Positions 35,844-46,807 are shown, counted from the first letter of the stretch. The stretch is 64,000 nt of DNA from Paenibacillus sp. SC116 (GCF_024733555.1 NZ_JANIOF010000001.1:2042777-2106776), one strand, 5' to 3'. Program-made: numbers and translations. Notes: a model not told the origin generated them from the sequence alone.

Positions 35844-37304
35844 TTACCATTCTCCAAGCGAAGAAGACGGTCGGGTATGATCAGCGTTCGAAATAGGCAA
35901 ACGAATAACGAATTGAGTCCACTCCTCTTGTTGACTATCCACCTCTATAACTCCACCATGATTTCGAATAATGCGATAGCTGACAGACAACCCCAAACCT
36001 GTCCCTTCATTTTTAGTTGTAAAGAACGGGTCGAACAATCGCTCAAGGGTACGTTCATCCATCCCTTTTCCGTTGTCACGTATCGTTACAGCTACATATT
36101 TGCCATCTTTAACGGCATGAATTCGTATGGTGCCTTTGCGTAGATGAGCCACCTCAACAATGGCATCGATTGCATTGCGGATCATATTTAGAAATACTTG
36201 CTTGATCTGCTTCACATCAATAGATACCGTAAGAGGCTGTTCTGGCGCATGCTCCGTCCACTCTATTTCACAACCCTTCATTAATGCCTCGCTTTCTGTC
36301 AAGAGCACCACTTCTCGCAGCACAGACGAAATCGGAACCTCTGTCGTAAGAGGCGCCGTTGGCTTCGAAGAGTTAAGAAATTCGAAAATGATATCGTTGG
36401 CTCGATCGATTTCAGCCAATATAATGCGTGCATATTCTTCTTTTCCTAAGTTCATTAGATGGGGCCTCAGCAGTTGAATAAACCCGCGAATGGATGTTAA
36501 CGGGTTACGTATTTCATGAGCAATTGCCGCCGCAATTTTACCTAGTATCGCCAGCTTATCGTTTTGCACAGCCGTCTGTTCGATTCGCTTATAGTCGGAC
36601 ACATCTTTAATACTGAATAAGAAATCTCCGTCCATCTGTTCACCGTGGGTGAACGTCACGAGAAAAGTCCTTCCTTGACGATCCGATATTTCATGATAGC
36701 GCTTTCTCCTCTGGATAGTTTCGCGGAATACTCGGATCATCAATTTCCGTTTATCACGTTGAATTAACGGATGACGCATGAGCTCAATCAGCGTGCAGCC
36801 GACTAATTGTTTGCGCGGAACTTGAAGTAACTTGGCGGTTGCGACATTAACAAATGAAAGAGTACCGTCTTCATCAAACAATACGATAGCACAGTCCATC
36901 TGCTGCAGCACATTTTCGTACTTGTTCTGGTTGAAGTCCCCGGCAAATAGAGCACGACTAGGTTGCATCCAAGGTTCCCGAATAGGGTTGATAGCCAAAA
37001 ACTCCCCCTCCTTGCTCCCTTGTTCCATCTGAATGACGGACAAGCATTCCACAAAATAGACATAAGATCGATGCAGCATCTTTGCAGCTTCATTCCATTC
37101 CACATGTGACATCATCATAGTCATCGTATCTTCATGAAGGGTTAATAGGTCATACGGCTTCATTTGATGGCTTGTCCTTGCAATTGTTCTGGCCGTCTCC
37201 AAGTCTTTCTCGCTGCCGTTCAACATAAACTGGCGTAAATTCTTTGTATACTGCGACTTCCAATTCACCATGTCCAACACTCTATCTTCGGAAGGACTTA
37301 TCAT
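35844..37304 (-). CDS. PAS sensor histidine kinase
   Basis: A soluble histidine kinase of about 486 residues with no membrane helix. Residues about 15-105 look like the four-helix RsbU N-terminal domain, in which RsbU binds RsbT. A PAS domain follows (about 120-250), then HisKA with AHEIRNPLTSIRGFIQLL, whose histidine is the phosphorylation site, and an ATPase domain with MIRNAIDAI (N box) and DNGKGM and GTGLGL (G boxes). The lack of a paired response regulator recalls the sporulation kinases of the Spo0A phosphorelay; that role is inference. The chosen ATG has GAGGTGA 6 bases upstream. Confidence 0.9.
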   Translation of the reverse strand: MISPSEDRVLDMVNWKSQYTKNLRQFMLNGSEKDLETARTIARTSHQMKPYDLLTLHEDTMTMMMSHVEWNEAAKMLHRSYVYFVECLSVIQMEQGSKEGEFLAINPIREPWMQPSRALFAGDFNQNKYENVLQQMDCAIVLFDEDGTLSFVNVATAKLLQVPRKQLVGCTLIELMRHPLIQRDKRKLMIRVFRETIQRRKRYHEISDRQGRTFLVTFTHGEQMDGDFLFSIKDVSDYKRIEQTAVQNDKLAILGKIAAAIAHEIRNPLTSIRGFIQLLRPHLMNLGKEEYARIILAEIDRANDIIFEFLNSSKPTAPLTTEVPISSVLREVVLLTESEALMKGCEIEWTEHAPEQPLTVSIDVKQIKQVFLNMIRNAIDAIVEVAHLRKGTIRIHAVKDGKYVAVTIRDNGKGMDERTLERLFDPFFTTKNEGTGLGLSVSYRIIRNHGGVIEVDSQQEEWTQFVIRLPISNADHTRPSSSLGEW

Positions 37305-37598
37305 TGTGATCACCTCACTGCCCACTACTTATGACTGGACAAGATGTGCTCTGGTTACCAATAGTTACATGATAGTTATAATGACATACCTTTATCAACC
37401 CTAGAAAATGTCGAATATTCGTATAAAAGGATGAATCGGCTAAAAGTAACCTAAATGAAACGTTAGGCATCATGAAACTCAAAGAAAGGCGATCCACGTC
37501 GTATGTGAACAGACCTAGAAGAGATAGTCCGTGCGACAGACAACATGAATCGCCTATGTTGATAAAGGAAACTTCTGCTTGTTGTTGTAACAACTGAT
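37305..37598 (-). other. Leader region of the sensor kinase with long RNA hairpin
   Basis: About 290 bases. On the minus strand arms 37540-37555 and 37487-37502 pair over 16 bp with three wobble pairs that are G-U only in the minus-strand RNA. An inner 6-bp helix (ACGGAC with GTCTGT) closes the loop. A T-rich tract follows, so it may end the upstream gene. A GTG-initiated frame of 95 codons (37315-37602) overlaps the upstream stop as GTGA, but its residue make-up and the lack of a ribosome site argue against a protein. Confidence 0.45.
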
Positions 37599-38009
37599 TC
37601 ACGAACGCTGCTTCATCAACTGGGCTTTACGCCTGCTCATGAGCGCCAATCGGCGCTTCAATTGCAATTCCCAGGGCTTGTCATCCCACTGCTTCGCCAG
37701 CGCCAATAAGTCTAGTGACACATCTATCTGGCTACGGACGATATCTAGAGGATCTTCATCCTCATGATTTACACAGTTCTCAAATATACGGCTTTCATCC
37801 TGCACGACATATTCTTGAAAGTCAACTTCCTCAGCTCCATCAGTCTGCGCATAATCGGCAACGATTTCATACTCATTTTCAACTAAATAATGCACCTCGA
37901 TGCGTTGACATACCGGACACAGCAATAGGGGAACATTATGAATCCTTGTTCGATAATGCTGCAGTGACCCCTGTGTTCCTATCATACTTGCTCCACAACA
38001 GAAGCTCAT
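37599..38009 (-). CDS. Small cysteine-pair protein of unknown function
   Basis: A 136-residue acidic protein. The N-terminus carries C4 and C5 and then C31-P-V-C34, which may bind one zinc, as in YgiT-like zinc fingers. The central part is acidic (VADYAQTDGAEEVDFQEYV) and the C-terminus is basic and helical (RRLALMSRRKAQLMKQ). I do not recognise the family. GAGGAGGGAG lies before the ATG at 38009; the frame is open further upstream but has no ribosome site there. It sits upstream of the sensor kinase on the same strand. Confidence 0.75.
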   Translation of the reverse strand: MSFCCGASMIGTQGSLQHYRTRIHNVPLLLCPVCQRIEVHYLVENEYEIVADYAQTDGAEEVDFQEYVVQDESRIFENCVNHEDEDPLDIVRSQIDVSLDLLALAKQWDDKPWELQLKRRLALMSRRKAQLMKQRS

Positions 38010-38254
38010 GTTCTCCCTCCTCAGCATAACGTCAGAGTTAATGAGAAGCGTTGCACTAATAAGTAGTGTACCCAAGTTGTATCGCGGAACATAGTTATAG
38101 AAGCATATTCGCCCCTTTACCACGAAATTCCTTTTTATGATGAAAAATGGTGACTAAAGTCTTGCTCGTGACTCGTTTGTCCTACACGCATAAGCGAATC
38201 AGCAAGCGCATATAGATGATAAAACCTATCAAAATGGAACGGAGGAATGAAAAG

Positions 38255-38470
38255 ATGTCTTCTCATGTTATGTTCCTGTCATCCAAGCAAATCAGTTACT
38301 TAACTTACAACGAAATGAACCACGAATTAGTTGCTCGCTATGCAACAGGCGAATGTAGATCTTTTTCATCCATCTCATTGAATACGTTCGAGCAATTGCT
38401 GCATTCCGAGAATCGGTACGATGACTTCGTTCGTCTTACGCAAGCAAAGCTTGGTGTACCCACTTCATAA
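38255..38470 (+). CDS. KTSC-like small protein
   Basis: A 71-residue protein. Its pattern, an initial strand ISYLTYNEM, a second strand with LVARYATGECRSF and a helix with NTFEQLLHSENRYDDFVR, resembles the KTSC domain, a small beta-rich fold of unknown role also found fused to lysyl-tRNA synthetases. The match is weak by eye. GGAGG lies 9 bases before the ATG at 38255, which decides the start. It stands alone, divergent from the cysteine-pair gene. Confidence 0.72.
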   Translation: MSSHVMFLSSKQISYLTYNEMNHELVARYATGECRSFSSISLNTFEQLLHSENRYDDFVRLTQAKLGVPTS

Positions 38471-38696
38471 GAATACGGTGCTAGTCATATCCGCAAGCTT
38501 CTCTTTTCTTCACGATTATCTACTATGATAATACCTCATTTCATAGAATTACAATCAACAAGAATTTAAGAATTTATAGGATATCTTTACCAAAATATTA
38601 GACATACATCCTTACCTGCACGGATAAGATGATTGGGAAACGAGTTTGTGCGGTCATCAGCACAGGCGCAATAAAAGGGAACGGAAGGAGGCAGCT

Positions 38697-39215
38697 ATGG
38701 TTCAACCATCCTTTAATAATCGCCATTTCACTGCGAATCAGAGCAATATTATTCACCTGATGGTTCAACAGCCGACAGTTCTGTTTGGCTATTGGGAAGT
38801 CAGTAAACGTCTAAAGTCTCTTATTGAGCGGCACTATCGCAGCTCTTGGCATGACCTGCGCAGAGTCGCTCGCCTTTATCAGTATTCCTATTCGGAACCA
38901 GATACCGCACCCTTAACCTACTATGATGCCGATGTTGGCAATAGTGAATGCTGGTACTTCCGTCATGTGGCACCTCGACATCAATATGCGCTTGACTATG
39001 GATTTCTTAATCACAATCAGCAATTTGTCTCTCTACTACGCTCAGCTCAAGTCGGAACCCCGCGTAATGACCCGGATTGGATAGTAGATGTCAGGAATGA
39101 ATCAGCAACCAATCAAGGAGGCTCGCAATCTGACTCCCAACATCAACACGACGAACAATCCAATTACTCGCCGTTTCAGCAATTCTCAACCTATACGCTT
39201 TATAGCGACAATTAA
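38697..39215 (+). CDS. DUF4912 domain protein
   Basis: A 172-residue protein whose core (about 15-135) matches DUF4912: IIHLMVQQPTVLFGYWEVS near the start and YALDYGFLNHNQQFVSLLRS later. The last 40 residues are polar and disordered. DUF4912 proteins are often found next to GH57 and GT4 genes and may bind glucan or the enzymes; no reaction is known. GGAAGGAGG lies before the ATG at 38697, while the frame opens at a GTG at 38646. It is the first gene of the four-gene glucan cassette. Confidence 0.85.
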   Translation: MVQPSFNNRHFTANQSNIIHLMVQQPTVLFGYWEVSKRLKSLIERHYRSSWHDLRRVARLYQYSYSEPDTAPLTYYDADVGNSECWYFRHVAPRHQYALDYGFLNHNQQFVSLLRSAQVGTPRNDPDWIVDVRNESATNQGGSQSDSQHQHDEQSNYSPFQQFSTYTLYSDN

Positions 39216-39241
39216 TCATGTTAAAGGGGTTAGACGATACG

Positions 39242-42200
39242 ATGAGCCAATTGCTTGAAACAAACTCGATTAATTCAACAAATAGGGTGCGCCAAGCGGG
39301 CGATGGCTGTGTAGCTTTAGTGCTGCATGCCCATCTTCCCTATGTACGGCATAATGAGCAGGCAGAGAGATTAGAGGAACGTTGGTTCTATGAGGCAATG
39401 ACGGAGACGTACCTCCCTCTCTTGGATATGTTCGATCGTCTGGAACGTGATCGGGTTCCTTACCGGCTGACGATGACATTAACGCCAACCCTGCTAGCTA
39501 TGATGGATGATCCACTCATGCAGTTGCGCTATGAACGATACTTGTCACGTTCTGTTGAGTTGGCTCAATCGGAAATAGCGCGAACAGCACAACAACCAGA
39601 ACTCCAAGCTGTCGCTGACATGTATGCCAAACATTGGTCCTACCTGCTTCAGCGGTTTCGTGACTGGGAGCGTTCCATCATTCCTCAATTTAAGCGACAT
39701 TATGAAGCAGGTCATCTAGAACTAATGACATGTGCATTAACTCATGCTTTTCTTCCATTCCTAAAGCATACTTCTCTTGCACAAGCTCAAATTGAATACG
39801 GAATGAGGGAGCATGAGCGCCACTTTGGTGTTCGACCAGATGGCATCTGGCTTCCTGAGTGTGCGTACGCCCCACATCTATCAAAACTATTGCAGCACAG
39901 CGGCATTCGTTACTTTATCGTCGACCAGCATGCGTTGCAGCATGCTGAACCGATGCCAGTTAACGATACGTTCGTGCCCATCGCGACAGAAGATGGCGTG
40001 TATGCTTTTCCAAGAGATGCGATGTCATCCCATCAAGTGTGGAGCAGCCACGAAGGGTATCCGGGAGATCCGGATTATCGGGAATATTACCGTGATATCG
40101 GTTTTGATCTAGGCTGGTATGACGAGGATGAGTGGAACTATATTAAGCCTCATTTATTAGCCGATGGAGCGCGAATCAATACGGGCTTGAAATATTATCG
40201 AATTACCGGCAGCAATGGTGAGAAGCAGCCTTATTGCCCAGAGTGGGCCCGTGCACGCACAGTCGAGCATGCCCGACATTTTATACATAGTCGGATACAA
40301 CAATTAAGGCTTGCCAAAGACAATGTAAATGGCATCCCCATTGTTCTATGTCCGTATGATGCAGAGTTATTCGGTCATTGGTGGTATGAAGGACCGCAAT
40401 GGATAGAAGCTGTATTCAGAGAATGGAATGAGATGCAGGAGCTAGGCAATCAAACATTAAGTTTCGTCTCCCCGCTCGATTATGTGAACGCTGTACCACA
40501 TGTGCAGCAAGCTGCGATGTCGATGAGCAGCTGGGGACGCGGCGGATATGCCGAAGTTTGGCTCCAAGAAAAAAACGACTGGATCTATAAACTGCTCCAC
40601 AAAGCAGAAGAAGAACTCTTCACCGTGCTGCAAAGACATGCGAATGACTGGGGGTACTCTAACATTCGAGAAAGACTCGCCAATCAATCGATTCGCGAAC
40701 TCATGCTGGCAGCTGCAAGCGATTGGGCATTCATTCTTGATGCGGATACAGTACCAAGTTATGCGATCGAGCGTACGAATCATCATCTTGAGCGCTGTCG
40801 AACACTGCTTCATATGCTGGAATATGGCATTTACAATTTGACGGAGCTGGAGAAATTCGAAGCTGACACCCCTTGTTTCCCTACCTTAGATTATCGCGTT
40901 CTGCTGCATGCAATGAAGAATGAACCGACGAGAGCAAATAACAAGCATTCTAGTACAATCACTTCATCATCTGACCATCAGCTTATGCTGTCGTCCTTAT
41001 TTTCATATATTCGAAAGCAACTACCCGTTACTCCTGCTCATCAAGATGCGAATGATAGAAACAGCCATACAGAAAACTCAGCTGGGAAGAAAAAACGCAT
41101 TCTCATGCTGGCATGGGAATTTCCTCCACTCGTTATAGGAGGCTTGTCACGAGCTGTTTATGATTTGTCACGCTACCTCGTCAAGAGAGATTGCGAGATT
41201 CATATTGTAACAAGAGAAGTGCCTGACACACCGCTTTACGAAAAAATGGACGGGATTCATGTACATCGTGTTCCACTCGCACCATCCATGACCGAGATTG
41301 GATTTATGGATTGGATTTTCCAAATGAATGCTTCATTTACAATCTGCACGGATGCCTTAATTACAGAAGGAATTCATTTTGATTTCATTCATGCTCATGA
41401 TTGGCTTGTCTATTTAGCAGCCCAAGATTTAAAGGAAGCCTACCAGCTCCCGCTTGTAGTAACGATTCACGCTACTGAGCATGGTCGGAATCACGGGGCT
41501 ATTCACACTGACATGCAGCAACGCATTCATGAAATGGAGTACGAACTTACACAAAAAGCAGAGCATGTTATCGTCTGTTCACAAGCGATGAAGCGTGAAG
41601 TTGAACGCATTTTTGATTTGCCGCCAATGAAAGTAAGTGTAATTCCTAATGGAGTTGAATGCGTCAGCACGAACTCTCCTACTGCACACGACCACTCATC
41701 CGATCCCACTTCATTGCCGGTTCGCCATACAAATATAGATAGTGTCCGAGCTTTTCGATCGACCATTGCCAAGCCAGAAGACAAGATCGTTTTTTTCATT
41801 GGCAGGCTCGTTTATGAAAAAGGAGTTCAAGTGCTATTGTCATCGCTGAAGCTTGTCCAAGAACGCATTCCTAACGTAAAGCTTGTTATCGCTGGAGCAG
41901 GTCCCATGGCATCCGAACTTAAGCGTCTTACGGCTGAACTCGGCTTGTCCCATTGTGTGCATTTTACAGGATTCGTCAACGATGAAGAGCGAGATCTGCT
42001 CTTTGATATTACAGATGTATCTGTGTTCCCTAGCTTGTATGAACCTTTCGGTATCGTTGCCCTGGAAGCGATGGGTCGTGGTGTACCTATCGTCGTCTCG
42101 GATACAGGAGGGTTAGCGGAAATTATTGACCATAATCAAGATGGCTATAAGGCGCTATGTGGACATACCGAGTCTCTCGCGTGGCACATTACCGACTTGC

Positions 42201-42325
42201 TGCTTCATCCTGACAAAGCAGAACAGTTCGCTAAGCAAGCATACCGCAAAGTGACAACTCTTTATGATTGGGATGCAATCTCCCTTTCTACAAGACACGT
42301 TTATGAAGGAGTGATGGCTCAATGA
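39242..42325 (+). CDS. GH57 branching enzyme-like / GT4 glucosyltransferase fusion
   Basis: A bifunctional protein of about 1027 residues. The N-terminal half is a GH57/DUF1957 domain, with HAHLPYVRH, the nucleophile glutamate in WLPECAY near residue 206, and the acid aspartate in [12 protein letters not shown] near 373. This subfamily includes alpha-1,4-glucan branching enzymes. From about 615 a GT4 domain begins with [19 protein letters not shown] and has [14 protein letters not shown] near 934, as in glycogen synthases. One polypeptide would thus extend and branch a glucan. AAAGGGG lies 12 bases before the ATG at 39242; the ATG at 39218 lacks a site. It overlaps the next gene by ATGA. Confidence 0.9.
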   Translation: MSQLLETNSINSTNRVRQAGDGCVALVLHAHLPYVRHNEQAERLEERWFYEAMTETYLPLLDMFDRLERDRVPYRLTMTLTPTLLAMMDDPLMQLRYERYLSRSVELAQSEIARTAQQPELQAVADMYAKHWSYLLQRFRDWERSIIPQFKRHYEAGHLELMTCALTHAFLPFLKHTSLAQAQIEYGMREHERHFGVRPDGIWLPECAYAPHLSKLLQHSGIRYFIVDQHALQHAEPMPVNDTFVPIATEDGVYAFPRDAMSSHQVWSSHEGYPGDPDYREYYRDIGFDLGWYDEDEWNYIKPHLLADGARINTGLKYYRITGSNGEKQPYCPEWARARTVEHARHFIHSRIQQLRLAKDNVNGIPIVLCPYDAELFGHWWYEGPQWIEAVFREWNEMQELGNQTLSFVSPLDYVNAVPHVQQAAMSMSSWGRGGYAEVWLQEKNDWIYKLLHKAEEELFTVLQRHANDWGYSNIRERLANQSIRELMLAAASDWAFILDADTVPSYAIERTNHHLERCRTLLHMLEYGIYNLTELEKFEADTPCFPTLDYRVLLHAMKNEPTRANNKHSSTITSSSDHQLMLSSLFSYIRKQLPVTPAHQDANDRNSHTENSAGKKKRILMLAWEFPPLVIGGLSRAVYDLSRYLVKRDCEIHIVTREVPDTPLYEKMDGIHVHRVPLAPSMTEIGFMDWIFQMNASFTICTDALITEGIHFDFIHAHDWLVYLAAQDLKEAYQLPLVVTIHATEHGRNHGAIHTDMQQRIHEMEYELTQKAEHVIVCSQAMKREVERIFDLPPMKVSVIPNGVECVSTNSPTAHDHSSDPTSLPVRHTNIDSVRAFRSTIAKPEDKIVFFIGRLVYEKGVQVLLSSLKLVQERIPNVKLVIAGAGPMASELKRLTAELGLSHCVHFTGFVNDEERDLLFDITDVSVFPSLYEPFGIVALEAMGRGVPIVVSDTGGLAEIIDHNQDGYKALCGHTESLAWHITDLLLHPDKAEQFAKQAYRKVTTLYDWDAISLSTRHVYEGVMAQ

Positions 42326-44751
42326 AAGCAGTTATTATGGCTGGAGGTAAAGGTACGCGCCTGCGTCCTCTAACTTTAAACACGCCGAAACCGATGGTAC
42401 CGTTGCTGAATCGTCCTTGTATGGCGTACATTATCGATTTGTTGAAGCGTCATGACATTCATCAAATTGCTGTCACCCTTCAATATTTGCCAGATTCCGT
42501 TCGTGATCATTTTGGAGATGGCTCTGAATATGGCGTGCAGCTTGTCTACTTTGAAGAAGATTCACCTTTAGGAACAGCAGGTAGTGTCAAAAATGCAGAA
42601 GGTTTTCTCGATGAAACTTTTATTGTCGTGAGCGGCGATGCGCTAACCGATTTCAACTTAAGGAAGGCAATTGAATATCATAGATCGAAGCAAGCGTTGG
42701 CAACGATGGTTCTTACACAAGTAGACTCTCCTCTAGAGTATGGAGTTGTCATGACAGAGTCAGATGGCCGTGTCTCTCGCTTTCTGGAGAAGCCTAGCTG
42801 GAGCGAAGTTTTCAGCGATACTGTCAACACAGGCATTTATGTATTAGAGCCATCCATCTTTAATTGGATACCTGAAGGCTCTCCTTATGACTTCAGCCTT
42901 GATCTCTTCCCAGCTCTGCTGCAAAAACAGGAACGCCTATACGGCTATACCGCTTCGGGATATTGGTCTGACGTCGGCAATTTAATCCAGTATCGCCAAG
43001 CTCAGTTCGATATGCTGGATCAAAAAGTATCTGTGAACCTGGCTGCCACAGAAGTGATGCCGGGCATATACTTGGAGTCAGATGTTAAACTTCCGTCCCG
43101 CATTCATCTTAACGGACCTGCTTACATCGCATCAGGCTGCAAATTGCATTCCGCTAGTTCGATTGGGCCGTACACCGTGCTTGGCGAAGGTAATACCGTT
43201 CACTCTTCCACCAAGCTGGAGCGTACGATTATGTGGAATGGGAATTATGTTGGCGAGCATTGCGAACTGCAAGATAGTCTCTTGATGAATCGCATCATCG
43301 TCGGTTCAGGCGCGCAGCTAGATGAAGGATGCGTCATCGGATCAGGATGCACGATTGGATCCAAGGCATCGATCAGGAGCAATGTACGATTATGGCCCAA
43401 CAAGACCGTTCCAACAAATACGACCGTTCATGATTCTTTAATCTGGAACAATGAAGCATCTAAACCTCTATTTACGAGCCGGGGAATTGTCGGAATCCCG
43501 AATGTGGATATCCACCCTGACCGAGCAGGGAAGCTAGGAGCAGCATACGGCTATACGCTGCCAAATGAAGCTACCGTGATCGTTGCCAACTGCAGCCATG
43601 CCTATTCTTCCTTATTAAAGGACAGTTTTGTATCAGGTCTTCGGTCTGTTGGCGTCCATGTGATAGATATTGGAATATGCGCTGATGAAGTAACACGCCA
43701 TGCCGTACGCAGTCGTTCTGCCTATGGTGCGATTCACATAAAAGTCCAATTGGATCATCAACATGTACCACAAGCGGTGCTGTCATGGATGGATAGCCAC
43801 GGTTGGCCGATTGCCAAATCAGCAGAACGGAAGATCGAGAACGCCTATTTTCAAGAAGACTATGTACGATGCCATGCAGAAGCAGTAGGCAGTTGGAGGC
43901 AGGATGCATATGCTGTTGATCAATACTTGGCAGCACTTGCGAAAGAGCTTGATTTCTCTGATTCCAGCACTTCCTCTCTCGCCTATGTACTGCAGCTTTC
44001 TCCTTCTGTTGACATCGATCTTGTCCAACGATTTTCAGCAGCGGTTGGAGGCAGAAGACTCATTATCTATGACCATGCCTTTGATGCAGAATCACTGGCG
44101 GCGCTAATTCAACAGACACAATCGGATGTAGGCATTTATGTAGGTGATGATCTCGAGCTTCAAATGGTCACACGTTCAGGTTCTATCATCTCAGATGATG
44201 GGTTAATGCATTTGATTGCTTACGCTCTCGAACGTACTGGCGTGCCTGCTGTATTGGGTGTGCCTGCCTCATTCAGCATAGGCATCGAAGAAGAAAAAAT
44301 CGGACGTACGCTTCGATTTGTTCGTACAAAGGAATCCCTACGTTCGGTTATGGAAGCGACGGCGGGAGTCCCATTCTGCCCTCTCAGCCATCGTCTTTAT
44401 GCCATCGGCTTGTTATTGCAATTGTTCGCAGAAGAAAGCAGCGTTGTAGAAAATTTGCTGCACAATCTTCCTGAATCGTACACGGCAAAAGAAATTGTTC
44501 AATGCGGATGGCATGAAAAAGGCATCTTAATGCGTAAAGTGATGGAATGGGTCCGATCGGATGGACAGCATGTAGAGCTTCTTGATGGCATTCGTATTAC
44601 AGGCGATGATGGAACGGTACTAATTATGCCTGATGCGGATGAACCGTTATTTCAAATATTCGCACATGCTAACAGTTCCATGGACGCAGAACGTCTAGCT
44701 CATGATTACGCTTCCCGCTTGTTCCAATCACATCAAACGTTAAGGAAGTGA
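42322..44751 (+). CDS. Nucleotidyltransferase fused to a phosphohexomutase-like domain
   Basis: A protein of 809 residues. Residues 1-235 form a sugar-phosphate nucleotidyltransferase with [18 protein letters not shown]. About 245-375 is a left-handed beta-helix of hexapeptide repeats. About 380-809 follows the three-domain phosphohexomutase fold. The usual mutase active-site serine loop reads [11 protein letters not shown], and the metal-binding DGDxDR loop reads [10 protein letters not shown], so the mutase is probably inactive. Fusions of this type (Mpg1-like) are known in actinobacteria and cyanobacteria. It would make an NDP-sugar donor for the adjacent GT4 domain. It overlaps the GH57-GT4 gene by 4 bases. 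Confidence 0.9.
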   Translation: MKAVIMAGGKGTRLRPLTLNTPKPMVPLLNRPCMAYIIDLLKRHDIHQIAVTLQYLPDSVRDHFGDGSEYGVQLVYFEEDSPLGTAGSVKNAEGFLDETFIVVSGDALTDFNLRKAIEYHRSKQALATMVLTQVDSPLEYGVVMTESDGRVSRFLEKPSWSEVFSDTVNTGIYVLEPSIFNWIPEGSPYDFSLDLFPALLQKQERLYGYTASGYWSDVGNLIQYRQAQFDMLDQKVSVNLAATEVMPGIYLESDVKLPSRIHLNGPAYIASGCKLHSASSIGPYTVLGEGNTVHSSTKLERTIMWNGNYVGEHCELQDSLLMNRIIVGSGAQLDEGCVIGSGCTIGSKASIRSNVRLWPNKTVPTNTTVHDSLIWNNEASKPLFTSRGIVGIPNVDIHPDRAGKLGAAYGYTLPNEATVIVANCSHAYSSLLKDSFVSGLRSVGVHVIDIGICADEVTRHAVRSRSAYGAIHIKVQLDHQHVPQAVLSWMDSHGWPIAKSAERKIENAYFQEDYVRCHAEAVGSWRQDAYAVDQYLAALAKELDFSDSSTSSLAYVLQLSPSVDIDLVQRFSAAVGGRRLIIYDHAFDAESLAALIQQTQSDVGIYVGDDLELQMVTRSGSIISDDGLMHLIAYALERTGVPAVLGVPASFSIGIEEEKIGRTLRFVRTKESLRSVMEATAGVPFCPLSHRLYAIGLLLQLFAEESSVVENLLHNLPESYTAKEIVQCGWHEKGILMRKVMEWVRSDGQHVELLDGIRITGDDGTVLIMPDADEPLFQIFAHANSSMDAERLAHDYASRLFQSHQTLRK

Positions 44752-44755
44752 TATC

Positions 44756-46801
44756 ATGCCACGTTATCTCGTTGTAGGCAATGGCAAGATGCTCGTGAAC
44801 CTCGACCAACATGCCTACATTCGTGACATTTACTATCCTTATGTCGGCCAGCTCAATCATGTCGGCGGCCACAAATGTCGACTTGGTGTATGGGTGGACC
44901 ATCAATTTAGTTGGTTGGATGAACCAGAATGGTCCATTTCAATTGGCTATCGTAGTGAATCTCTTGTCACAAAAGTAGAGGCGCATCATCCTGCTCTACA
45001 GCTTTCTTTAACGATTGAAGATGCTGTTCACCAACGAGATCCTATATTTTTGCGTAAAGTCCACATCAAAAACCATACATCAATAGAACGTGAAGTTCGC
45101 CTCTTCTTCCACCAAGATCTAGTCATCAACGAGACTGAAGTTGGTGACACAGCTGCCTATTATCCAGATCAACGCACCGTTTTCCATTATAAAAAAGATC
45201 ATTACTTTATGTTCAACGCCACTTCCGAATCCGCTACAAAGCCTAATCCGCAAAGTGATCAGAACTTCGAGCATGCAACGGGGCGTGAACCGCCCCCTGC
45301 TCTCGATAGTATGTATGAGTTCACAACGGGAATAAAGCGATTTCATCAAGCGGAAGGCACATGGAGAGATGCCGAAGACGGCAAATTAATGGGCAATGCC
45401 ATTGCCCAAGGTTCAGTAGACAGTACAATAAGCTCTAGATCTTATATTTCACCTAATGGTACGTCGACTCACTTTTATTGGTTTGCCGCCGGCGCTCATT
45501 TGGATGATGTGAAGAAACTCAATCAGTATGTCCGCGAGAGTGGTCCAGGAAGGCTTATCGATCGAGTGAACACGTATTGGCGCCGTTGGGTGAACAAAAA
45601 TAATCCAGATTTCGTCAATTTGGATGAATCCCTTATTCAGAGCTATAAGCAAAGTCTGCTCATCGTACGAACGCAAACTGATGCAGAAGGCGCTATCATT
45701 GCAGCCAATGACACCGATATTATGCAGTTCAATCGCGATCACTATAGTTATATGTGGCCTCGAGATGGTGCTCTCGTCGCCAAAGCGATGTCATCCGCTG
45801 GCTACCATGGCATGATCGAACCGTTCTTCCGCTTCTGTACACGGGCGCTTAGCAGTGAAGGTTATTTGTATCATAAATATAATCCAGACGGCACAGTCGG
45901 TTCCAGTTGGCATCCCTATGTGCATGATGGGCGAAGCCAGCTGCCTATTCAAGAAGATGAGACCGCTCTCGTGCTCCATGCGTTATGGCATGATTATAGT
46001 GAGCACGGAGATATCGAGCGCCCGCAATCCCTTTACCAGTCCCTTATCCGTCAAGCTGCGGGATTTCTACTTCGTTATACAGAAACTCAATTGAACTTGC
46101 CACAGCCAAGCTACGACTTATGGGAAGAACGATATGGGATATTTACGTTTACGGCCTCAGCTGTGTATGGTGGTCTCACCTCAGCCTCACAATTTGCCCA
46201 ACTATTCGGAGATGATGAACGAGCGAAGCGATATTTAGAAGGAGCCGAGCGTATCAAGAACGGTATTCTAACCCACCTATGGAACGAAGAAGAAAAATGC
46301 TTCGCACGAGGATTATATCGAAAAGATGGACGCTGGGTACAAGATATGACGCCGGAAAGCAGTATATTTGGCATCTATGAATTTGGTGTACTGCCTCCAG
46401 AAGATCCAAAAGTTCGCTCGACGATGAACAAGTTGCGAAATCGTTTAACGATCCGTACTTCTGTAGGTGGAATTGCTCGCTACAGGCAAGATTACTATTT
46501 CCAACGATGTTCGGATATGAATATAGCCCCAGGGAACCCTTGGATTATATGCACGCTATGGTTTGCTGCATATGAGATTGCGATAGCTGAGAATCTAGCC
46601 GATTTGCAGCAACCATTGGAAACACTCCGCTGGACAGTTCGACATGCTCTGCCAAGCGGTATGCTGCCAGAGCAGCTCGATCCATTTTCAGGCTCTCCCC
46701 TCTCTGTGGCTCCACTCACTTGGTCACACGCCACATATGTGGATACCGTACTGAAATATGTAAAGAGGTATAAAGAACTCGATTCAGCTCCGTCTATGTA
46801 A
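44756..46801 (+). CDS. GH15 glucoamylase-type hydrolase
   Basis: A 681-residue GH15 protein without a signal peptide, so it acts in the cytoplasm. An N-terminal beta-sandwich (about 1-270) precedes the (alpha/alpha)6 barrel. WPRDGALVAKA near residue 340 binds substrate, DLWEERYG gives the general acid glutamate and GMLPEQLDP the base. Such enzymes release glucose from alpha-glucans or split trehalose. AAGGAAG lies before the ATG, 4 bases after the previous stop. As the last gene of the cassette it would degrade or trim the polymer made by the upstream enzymes. Confidence 0.92.
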   Translation: MPRYLVVGNGKMLVNLDQHAYIRDIYYPYVGQLNHVGGHKCRLGVWVDHQFSWLDEPEWSISIGYRSESLVTKVEAHHPALQLSLTIEDAVHQRDPIFLRKVHIKNHTSIEREVRLFFHQDLVINETEVGDTAAYYPDQRTVFHYKKDHYFMFNATSESATKPNPQSDQNFEHATGREPPPALDSMYEFTTGIKRFHQAEGTWRDAEDGKLMGNAIAQGSVDSTISSRSYISPNGTSTHFYWFAAGAHLDDVKKLNQYVRESGPGRLIDRVNTYWRRWVNKNNPDFVNLDESLIQSYKQSLLIVRTQTDAEGAIIAANDTDIMQFNRDHYSYMWPRDGALVAKAMSSAGYHGMIEPFFRFCTRALSSEGYLYHKYNPDGTVGSSWHPYVHDGRSQLPIQEDETALVLHALWHDYSEHGDIERPQSLYQSLIRQAAGFLLRYTETQLNLPQPSYDLWEERYGIFTFTASAVYGGLTSASQFAQLFGDDERAKRYLEGAERIKNGILTHLWNEEEKCFARGLYRKDGRWVQDMTPESSIFGIYEFGVLPPEDPKVRSTMNKLRNRLTIRTSVGGIARYRQDYYFQRCSDMNIAPGNPWIICTLWFAAYEIAIAENLADLQQPLETLRWTVRHALPSGMLPEQLDPFSGSPLSVAPLTWSHATYVDTVLKYVKRYKELDSAPSM

Positions 46802-46807
46802 TTCGCA

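Noticed and set aside
37315-37602. GTG-initiated frame of 95 codons between the cysteine-pair gene and the kinase
   Set aside because: The GTGA overlap is tempting, but there is no ribosome site, the residue make-up is unlike a folded protein, and the DNA is dominated by an RNA hairpin.
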